Below are positions 57,870 to 64,000 of a DNA stretch of 64,000 bases, in pieces (position 1 is the first letter of the stretch; each line of letters begins with the position of its first letter). Source of the DNA: Palsa-892 sp963751615 (lineage in GTDB: Bacteria > Pseudomonadota > Alphaproteobacteria > Rhizobiales > Xanthobacteraceae); contig CAVVVG010000006.1 of the NCBI GenBank assembly GCA_963751615.1, forward strand, positions 372,001 through 436,000, given 5' to 3'. The position numbers were made by a program, and so were the translations under genes. Below the pieces are notes generated by a model. It was not told the origin of the DNA, did not search any database, and saw nothing but the letters and a program-made list of their open reading frames with translations.

Positions 57870-60269
57870 TCATGAAGGCTCGATAAGTGAATTTATGTTA
57901 AACGCCCTGACCGGTCCGTGGAAACCCTTGAGTGTCACCTCGCCCATTGGCTCCGTTCTCGCGATCGATTCAATTGCGACCTGCACTTTGCCATCAACGA
58001 GAATCTGGCCGTTGCGCGCCTCACCGCACAGGCGTGCGGCAAGATTTGTGACAGAGCCAATCGCTGAATAATCGAACCGTCCCTCGAATCCGATCCGGCC
58101 AAGCGTGGCATAACCTTGCGCGATCCCTACACCGAAGCCAAGCTCGTGACCGTATTTGCGCCATTGGGCGGAAAGTTCACCAATGTCATTTCGCATTTCC
58201 ACCGCCATCCGAACCGCGCGAACCGATGGATCCGGACAAGGAACTGGGTCATTGAAAATGACCATCACGCCATCGCCGGCAAAGTGCTGGACGGTACCCT
58301 CGAATTTATGAATCTGCTTGCCGAGAGCACTGTGATATTCTCGCAATATAGTCATGACTTCTTCCGGCTCAGCAGTCTCCCCAAAAGCAGTAAATCCTCG
58401 TAAGTCGCAAAACACTACCGTGATGTCCCGCCGGTGGCTTTCGAGCAGCCGTTCGTCACCCTTTGCCATCACGATTTCTGCGATCTGAGGTGAGAGAAAA
58501 CGCTTCAAGCGAGTGACACGCTCAATTTCCGATATCTGATCCGTAACACGTTGCTCGAGGGTTCGGTTCCACGCCGAAAGATCAGAGGCCTGCGCCTGTA
58601 CCTGGTCGTGTAATATCTTTAGCTGGCGGCTCTGTTCTTCGATCTCGTGAAATAGACGCGCATTTTGAATGGCAAGCACTGATTGCGTTGCAAATGTCCT
58701 GATAAGGTCAATGGTACCTTTTGAAAATTCGCCCGGTTCCCGGCGACGGACCACAAGCAACCCGACGGTATGATCGGACCGCACCAATGGAGCAATCAGC
58801 ACGGACCGATAACCGGCGCGCAGGATAATCTGATTCACTGCCGAGGGTGGTCGTTCGGCCAAATCAGCAATTTGGATTGGCTCACGATGTTCGATTGCGG
58901 GGCTGATATCCGGATCTTTGAGGTGAATACTTTGCTGAATTATCGCACTAATATGTTCCTCGCTCATGCCATAGGTCGCACGCAAGCGAAATTCCTGTAA
59001 TATTTCTTCAAAGACATAGATCGCACCGGCCTCTGTACCAGACAATTGGACCGCCTTAGCGACGATGGTAGACAAAACAGTTTCGAGATTTAGAGTCGAA
59101 TTAACCGCTTGGCTAACCTCGCCGAGCGCGCGAAGTTCCTCGACGGACTGCGCAAGCGCGCGAGTACGAATTTTAACTTTATTTTCCAGATCGGCATAAG
59201 ATTCCTGCAGCCGACCTGCCATGTCATTGAATTGATCGGCTAGGCTCTCAAGCTCGTCGCCGGTTTTAATCGCGATGCGTTGGGAAAGATCGCCGCTGCC
59301 GATGCGCGCTGCGCCCGTGCGTAACGCCTGAATCGGCACAACCATCCTGCGAGCAAGAAACAGTCCAGCAAGGGTCGCGATGCAAAGGCCGGCTAGCAAT
59401 AACAACGCTGAGCGTTGGATCACCGCGCGAATTGGCGCGTATGCCTCATCCAATGGCAATTCAACAAAGAGCAGCCAGCCGAGCGGTGCAACCGGCGCAT
59501 AGGCGATCAATTCGGTGCGTCCCTCGAAATCTTTTGCCTCAGGTGTCTTTTCACCTTGCGCGCCCAAAGTATTAACTCGCGCTGCCTGCACATGCGCGAG
59601 GTGGGAGAGTTCCGTTTTACGCAACACCAGACTGATGTCCGGATCTGCGATCAGCCGGTCCCGTTCATCAATGACATAGGCCTTGCCATGCTCACCAACC
59701 TTGATCCGCGAGACTGTATCCCAGATGAACTTGAGGTTAACTTCCGCGATGCTGACACCGGCATCGCGCCGAGCACCTGCAAGCGCAAGTGTCATATACG
59801 GCTCTGATTCGCGGCGAAAATAAACCGGACCATAGTAAACCTTGTGCGCGACAGCTTCGATAAACTTGGCTTCGTGGGAAAAGTCGATTTGGCTGCCGAT
59901 CACATCCATCGCAAGCCGAGACACGCGTAATTGTTCGCGGCCATTTGCGTCGACTTGAGAAATTTCGGTGATCGCTGGAACCTGCCGAAGTAATCGCAGA
60001 GCATCAAAACGCCGCTGTTCGGCTGCGCTTATCGTCCATGTTAATTGCGTTGTCCAACCAAGTTGACTCTCGATCTCCCTGACGAATTGTCCGATCTTGG
60101 CGGCTGCGGCTTCGGCCTGTTCGTGCTGAATATGGATCAGCGATGCCTTGTACTCCCGATAGGAAAACCAGATTTCAAGCAGACCGTTAGCTAACAATGC
60201 AGTGCATACAATAGTGACAAATAGCGCAACATATTTGCGAAACAGCCGTCCGCGAACCCTTTTCTCCAT
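57870..60269 (-). CDS. Membrane adenylate/guanylate cyclase: Cache-HAMP-GAF-CHD
   Basis: 799 residues from MEKRVRGRLFRKYVALFVTI; an in-frame ATG 14 codons upstream is also possible. Order: helix 1 (about 12-32), double Cache sensor outside (35-275; WTISAAEQRRFDALRLLRQV, YFRRESEPYMTLA), helix 2 (about 285-305), HAMP (VPIQALRTGAARIGSGDLSQ), GAF (about 385-535; GLLVVRRREPGEFSKGTIDL), coiled coil, cyclase (VVFCDLRGFTAFGE and FAGDGVMVIFN with the metal Asp residues; GSVTNLAARLCGE). Divergent from the oxidoreductase operon, 221 bases between starts. Confidence 0.9.
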   Translation of the reverse strand: MEKRVRGRLFRKYVALFVTIVCTALLANGLLEIWFSYREYKASLIHIQHEQAEAAAAKIGQFVREIESQLGWTTQLTWTISAAEQRRFDALRLLRQVPAITEISQVDANGREQLRVSRLAMDVIGSQIDFSHEAKFIEAVAHKVYYGPVYFRRESEPYMTLALAGARRDAGVSIAEVNLKFIWDTVSRIKVGEHGKAYVIDERDRLIADPDISLVLRKTELSHLAHVQAARVNTLGAQGEKTPEAKDFEGRTELIAYAPVAPLGWLLFVELPLDEAYAPIRAVIQRSALLLLAGLCIATLAGLFLARRMVVPIQALRTGAARIGSGDLSQRIAIKTGDELESLADQFNDMAGRLQESYADLENKVKIRTRALAQSVEELRALGEVSQAVNSTLNLETVLSTIVAKAVQLSGTEAGAIYVFEEILQEFRLRATYGMSEEHISAIIQQSIHLKDPDISPAIEHREPIQIADLAERPPSAVNQIILRAGYRSVLIAPLVRSDHTVGLLVVRRREPGEFSKGTIDLIRTFATQSVLAIQNARLFHEIEEQSRQLKILHDQVQAQASDLSAWNRTLEQRVTDQISEIERVTRLKRFLSPQIAEIVMAKGDERLLESHRRDITVVFCDLRGFTAFGETAEPEEVMTILREYHSALGKQIHKFEGTVQHFAGDGVMVIFNDPVPCPDPSVRAVRMAVEMRNDIGELSAQWRKYGHELGFGVGIAQGYATLGRIGFEGRFDYSAIGSVTNLAARLCGEARNGQILVDGKVQVAIESIARTEPMGEVTLKGFHGPVRAFNINSLIEPS

Positions 60270-60490
60270 GATCCTGGATTCCTCGGTCCCGTCGTCGCCG
60301 CGATTATTCATTCAATCACTTTGTCGGCGCGCACGAGTATTGCGGATCCGATCGATTGCGATTGCCCCCTTGCTATTTTGCGCCGTAAGATCGAAAACAC
60401 AATAGTCCTTGGTAAACGTCGCCCAATCGTCAGAATTGGGCTCATTGATTGAAATCGAAATTCGGGTCACTGGATGGGGAACGGGTCAAA
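60270..60490. promoter_or_regulatory. Divergent intergenic region, cyclase / oxidoreductase operon
   Basis: 221 bases between divergent starts, the expected place of both promoters. I see no clear CRP, FixK or sigma-54 consensus in it, so the control of the operon cannot be named. Confidence 0.4.
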
Positions 60491-61063
60491 ATGTTTCAAA
60501 TCCGCATCCACGGCCGCGGTGGTCAAGGCGTAGTCACCGCGGCGGAGCTTTTGTCGGTTGCCGCCTTTCTTGAAGGTAGGCACGCCCAGGCCTTTCCAAG
60601 TTTCGGCTCGGAGCGTACCGGGGCTCCGGTGGTTTCGTTTTGCCGGATCGACGACAAGGAAATCCGGTTGCGGGAGCCGATCCTCGAACCTGATGCGTTG
60701 ATCGTACAGGACCCGACGCTGTTCAAGGCGATCGACGTCTGCCAGGGTCTCAAATCCAGAGGTTATCTTCTCATCAATAGCAGCCGTCGCCTGGCAGAAC
60801 TTCATATCGACGCGGTTGCCGCAAAGCTTCCGTCAGAACACGTGCTGACCGTTCCGGCGTCCGAGCTTGCGCTCAAGTATGTTGGCCGGCCTCTTCCCAA
60901 TGCGGCATTACTCGGCGCCTTCGCTCGCTTGACAGGTATTGTAAGTCTGAAGTCGGTTATTGCCGCAATCCGCAATGCATTTCCTGAAAAGATTGCGGAA
61001 GCAAATATCGCTGCCGCCACTGCCGCGCACAACGCCATTGCCAGCGCAACCGCGGCTGCCTAA
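60491..61063 (+). CDS. 2-oxoacid:acceptor oxidoreductase, gamma subunit
   Basis: 190 residues. The start MFQIRIHGRGGQGVVTAAEL is chosen because the conserved IRIxGxGGQG begins the family; the frame is open further upstream. FPSFGSERTGAPVVSFCRID and PNAALLGAFARLTGI are family blocks. It takes part in CoA-dependent oxidative decarboxylation of a 2-oxoacid with an electron acceptor. Twelve bases separate it from the alpha gene. Confidence 0.9.
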   Translation: MFQIRIHGRGGQGVVTAAELLSVAAFLEGRHAQAFPSFGSERTGAPVVSFCRIDDKEIRLREPILEPDALIVQDPTLFKAIDVCQGLKSRGYLLINSSRRLAELHIDAVAAKLPSEHVLTVPASELALKYVGRPLPNAALLGAFARLTGIVSLKSVIAAIRNAFPEKIAEANIAAATAAHNAIASATAAA

Positions 61064-61074
61064 AGGAGCTTGTC

Positions 61075-62325
61075 ATGCTCAAACAAATGGAAGGCTCGCG
61101 AGCAATGGCCGAGGCAATTGGGCTTTGCCGGCCAGAGGTCATTTGTGCCTACCCGATTACGCCGCAAACCCACATCGTCGAGGGTCTCGGCGAAATGGTG
61201 CGTACTGGCGAGCTCATCAAATGCGAGTTCATCAATGTCGAATCCGAATTTTCCGCGCTATCGGTAGCGATCGGCGCGTCCGCTGCGGGGGCGCGCGCTT
61301 ATACCGCAACCGCCAGCCAGGGCCTGCTTTATATGGCCGAGGCCGTCTACAATGTCTCCGGTCTCGGCCTGCCGATCGTAATGACGCTGGGTAACCGGGC
61401 GATCGGCGCACCGATCAACATCTGGAACGACCACTCTGACGCCATGTCCATGTGCGACTCGGGATGGATGCAACTATTCGCGGAAACAAACCAGGAAGCA
61501 GTCGATCTACATATCCAGGCGTTTCGGCTTGCCGAGGAGCTGTCAATGCCGGTGATGGTCTGCGTCGATGGTTTCATTCTCACCCATGCGGTCGAGCGCG
61601 TCGATATTCCGGATCAAACCGATGTCGACGCATACCTGCCGCCATACGAACCGGTGCAGGTGCTTGACCCGACCGATCCGATCTCGATTGGGGCAATGGT
61701 CGGACCGGAGGCATTTACAGAGGTGCGCTATCTGCAGCACTACAAACAGACCTTGGCATTGCGCCTGATCCCCGAGTTCGCGGCCGAGTTTAAATCTCGC
61801 TTCGGACGCGACAGCGGCGGGCTGCTGCGCACATATCGTACCGATAATGCCGAACTGCTTGTCGTCGCCATGGGGTCAGTAAACGGCACCATCAAGGACA
61901 CCATTGATGAGATGCGCGCGGACGGCTTGCCGATTGGCCTAGTCACGCTAGTGTCATTCCGCCCATTCCCAACGTCGGCGCTCCGCGAAAAACTCGTGCG
62001 CGCACGCAATGTCGTCGTTATTGAAAAAAGCCTGGCTGTCGGCATGGGCGGACCGCTTGCTAACAATGTCGATTCTGCTTTGCGCAATGTCGCAGGCGCT
62101 CCCCAAGTGCATTCAGTGATCGCCGGTCTCGGCGGCCGCTCGATCACACGGCAGGCGCTGCATCGCGTGTTCCGCCGCGCGCTTGTGCAACCTTGGGAGG
62201 GCACACATTTCCTCGATCTCAATGAGGAGATCGTTGCTAAGGAGCTGCACTATGTCCGCAAAGTTCGCCGTTCAGGTCCCACGGCCGAAAACCTGCTGCG
62301 CCGCCTAGCCCAAGGCGTTGAATGA
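61075..62325 (+). CDS. 2-oxoacid:acceptor oxidoreductase, alpha subunit
   Basis: 416 residues, AAGGAG upstream. Pyrimidine-binding domain: CAYPITPQTHIVEGLGEMV, VESEFSALSVAIGASAAGAR, TATASQGLLYMAE (with the catalytic-type Glu in VESE). The C-terminal domain II is near LLVVAMGSVNGTIKD and GLVTLVSFRPFP. The stop overlaps the beta frame by four bases. Confidence 0.92.
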   Translation: MLKQMEGSRAMAEAIGLCRPEVICAYPITPQTHIVEGLGEMVRTGELIKCEFINVESEFSALSVAIGASAAGARAYTATASQGLLYMAEAVYNVSGLGLPIVMTLGNRAIGAPINIWNDHSDAMSMCDSGWMQLFAETNQEAVDLHIQAFRLAEELSMPVMVCVDGFILTHAVERVDIPDQTDVDAYLPPYEPVQVLDPTDPISIGAMVGPEAFTEVRYLQHYKQTLALRLIPEFAAEFKSRFGRDSGGLLRTYRTDNAELLVVAMGSVNGTIKDTIDEMRADGLPIGLVTLVSFRPFPTSALREKLVRARNVVVIEKSLAVGMGGPLANNVDSALRNVAGAPQVHSVIAGLGGRSITRQALHRVFRRALVQPWEGTHFLDLNEEIVAKELHYVRKVRRSGPTAENLLRRLAQGVE

Positions 62326-62336
62326 AGGAGAAACCG

Positions 62337-63362
62337 GTGAGCAAGATCACGACAATCCCGGATGCCACACAGAAGCTGCACTTTTATCAGAAGGGCACTT
62401 TCACCGTTGGCAATCGCCTGATTTCCGAGCAGGAGCGTTCGGTGCAGGCCTCGAGCGACCGTTCCAATGCACTCACCTGCGGCCACCGGGCATGCCAAGG
62501 TTGCGGTGAGGCGCTCGGAGCGCGTTATGCCATGGATGCGGCGATGCGCGCGACCGGCGGCAATGTAATTGCGGTCAATGCGACTGGCTGCCTAGAAGTG
62601 TTCACCACGCCTTACCCGGAGACGTCGTGGCAGACGCCGTGGCTGCATTCGCTGTTCGGCAATGCTGCCGCAGTCGCCACCGGCGTAGCGGCAGCGATGC
62701 GGGTCAAGGGGCACACCGACGTTCGTGCGATCGCTCAAGGCGGCGACGGCGGCACGACCGACATCGGTTTCGGCTGCCTATCCGGAATGTTCGAGCGCAA
62801 CGATGACGTACTCTATATCTGCTATGACAACGAAGCCTACATGAATACGGGCGTCCAGCGCTCGTCGGCGACACCACCCGGGGCGCGCACCGCCACCACT
62901 CCCGCGGTCGGTTCCCATCCCGGCAACGTGTTCGGCACCGGCAAGAATGTGCCGAAAATCGCCATCGCTCACGGTATTCCTTATGTTGCAACCGCTACCG
63001 TTGCCGATCTGCACGATCTCGAACGCAAAGTTACCAAGGCTATGGCTATTCGCGGTGCGCGATACATCCATATTCACGTGCCTTGTCCGCTGGGCTGGGG
63101 CTCAGCGTCGCACGACACCATTCGACTGGCCCGACTCGCAATCGAAAGCGGACTTTTTCCGGTGTTCGAAGCCGAACATGGCGTCGTCACCAACAGCCGC
63201 AAAATTCGGCATCGCGTTTCGGTCATTGAATATTTGAAACTGCAAAAGCGTTTCGCCCATCTGTTCGCCGACAGTACGGGCACGCAGAGTATCGCGCGGC
63301 TGCAAGCAATCGCGGACCGCAACATTGCCGAATATCATCTACTTGATCAGGGAGATGCTTGA
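62337..63362 (+). CDS. 2-oxoacid:acceptor oxidoreductase, beta subunit
   Basis: 341 residues from GTG at 62337 (VSKITTIPD), which has AAGGAG six bases upstream; the ATG at 62322, five codons earlier, overlaps the alpha stop (ATGA) and is the alternative. Cys residues CGHRACQGCGEALG and IAVNATGCLEV and HVPCPLGW fit the [4Fe-4S] site; GGDGGTTDIGFG with YDNEAYMNTG binds TPP-Mg. It is the catalytic partner of alpha. Confidence 0.92.
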   Translation: MSKITTIPDATQKLHFYQKGTFTVGNRLISEQERSVQASSDRSNALTCGHRACQGCGEALGARYAMDAAMRATGGNVIAVNATGCLEVFTTPYPETSWQTPWLHSLFGNAAAVATGVAAAMRVKGHTDVRAIAQGGDGGTTDIGFGCLSGMFERNDDVLYICYDNEAYMNTGVQRSSATPPGARTATTPAVGSHPGNVFGTGKNVPKIAIAHGIPYVATATVADLHDLERKVTKAMAIRGARYIHIHVPCPLGWGSASHDTIRLARLAIESGLFPVFEAEHGVVTNSRKIRHRVSVIEYLKLQKRFAHLFADSTGTQSIARLQAIADRNIAEYHLLDQGDA

Positions 63363-64000
63363 TGGCGTCGCATCCTTTTGCGATCACTCTGGACGTCGGC
63401 ACCAGTCTCGCTAACCTGACTGGTTCATGGCGCACCATGCGGCCGGTCTATGTGGATCGGTTACCGCCATGCAACGACGCCTGCCCGGCCGGTGAAAATA
63501 TTCAGGGCTGGCTTTTCCATGCCGAATCCGGCGATTACGAAAACGCATGGCGCGCGTTGACGCTGGACAATCCATTGCCGGCGATCATGGGAAGGGTGTG
63601 CTATCATCCGTGCGAAACGGCTTGCAATCGCGCCAAACTCGATACAGCGGTTGGTATCAATTCAGTCGAACGCTTCCTCGGCGACGAGGCGATTAAGCTC
63701 GGCTGGCGATTTACTCCGCCGCAAGCCGAGAGCGGAAAGCGGGTGCTCGTTGTCGGCGCCGGCCCCTCCGGACTGGCGGCCGCCTATCACCTTCGCCGGT
63801 TTGGTCATGCAGTCGAAATCCACGATGCCGGGCCATTTGCGGGCGGCATGATGCGCTTCGGCATTCCGCAATACCGGCTGCCGCGCGATGTGCTCAATGC
63901 TGAAGTCCAGCGCATCCTCGATCTTGGCGTCGTGTTGAAGGTCAATTCCAAGGTCGATCAAATCTTGGAAACGATGAAGGCCGGCCGCTTCGACGCCGCT
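63362..64000 (+). CDS. GltD-like NAD(P)-binding flavoprotein (runs off the window)
   Basis: It starts inside the beta stop codon (TGATG). The first 213 codons show a Cys-rich domain typical of the GltD N-terminus: PPCNDACPAGENIQGWLF, GRVCYHPCETACNR, likely two [4Fe-4S] clusters, then an FAD fold VLVVGAGPSGLAAAYHLRRF and GGMMRFGIPQYRLPRDVL. In phenylglyoxylate dehydrogenase a subunit of this type passes electrons to NAD. The same role is inferred here. Confidence 0.9.
   Translation, partial: MASHPFAITLDVGTSLANLTGSWRTMRPVYVDRLPPCNDACPAGENIQGWLFHAESGDYENAWRALTLDNPLPAIMGRVCYHPCETACNRAKLDTAVGINSVERFLGDEAIKLGWRFTPPQAESGKRVLVVGAGPSGLAAAYHLRRFGHAVEIHDAGPFAGGMMRFGIPQYRLPRDVLNAEVQRILDLGVVLKVNSKVDQILETMKAGRFDAA

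Noticed and set aside
1..64000. Insertion sequence or transposase genes
   Set aside because: I looked for DDE and tyrosine/serine recombinase patterns in the longer frames and saw none; mobility is inferred only from repeats and remnants.

Overview
ORGANISM. The window looks like an alphaproteobacterial chromosome of the Bradyrhizobium/Nitrobacteraceae type. This rests on recognised families: DUF3551-like and Flp pilin small genes, an Omp25/31-type barrel, an 'RREFITLLGG' ABC substrate-binding protein, two class III cyclases (one with TolB-like and TPR parts), FixK/FNR-type boxes, perfect CRP dyads and the repeated GTCCGCTTT...AAAGCGGAC palindrome. No rRNA gene, transposase, integrase or CRISPR array was seen. 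The only tRNA-like sequences are decayed. LAYOUT. Bases 1-57500 are a gene-poor, repeat-rich accessory region. It holds many very small genes (secreted proteins of 50-110 residues and single-span membrane proteins of 17-60 residues), larger genes scattered singly, and many gene remnants. Notable single genes are MAPEG (1679), SPW-repeat (4656), periplasmic cupin (14163), DUF1330 (19790), ABC substrate-binding protein (20493), bacterioferritin (23321), TolB/TPR cyclase (28112), a LysR/GST convergent pair (30780-32599), YqgE/AlgH (36586), tandem HdeA-like genes (38301, 38623), DUF2306-like (40151), an OmpA pair (44979-46112), an LpxL-like protein (46262) and an exported methyltransferase cluster (47980-49288). 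REPEATS. The accessory part is a mosaic of dispersed modules: GTCCGC palindromes (over 20 sites), a 'taatcgag...cctcgctcgttgcagc' module, tandem terminator-like hairpin cassettes, a roughly 0.55 kb repeat (7860, 34075, partial 43660 and 15945), an inverted 0.7 kb pair (6119-6850 / 42735-43511), and four copies of a tRNA- or tmRNA-like 3' end (4325, 12470, 24128, 27590) that look like old attachment sites. Several protein families occur in both intact and decayed copies: DUF3551-like, 'FGCAGGI', zinc ribbon, PEP-CTERM tails, porin ends and the KTWPD family. RIGHT END. From about 57870 the sequence becomes compact and conventional: a large Cache-HAMP-GAF adenylate/guanylate cyclase on the minus strand, divergent from a tightly coupled operon for a 2-oxoacid:acceptor oxidoreductase (gamma, alpha, beta) followed by a GltD-like flavoprotein that leaves the window. 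COORDINATION. Two cyclases and three perfect TGTGA-N6-TCACA sites suggest cAMP control of parts of the island. Two FNR/FixK-type boxes suggest oxygen control of the SPW and DUF6455-like genes. All functional statements are from reading the sequence; no database search was run.
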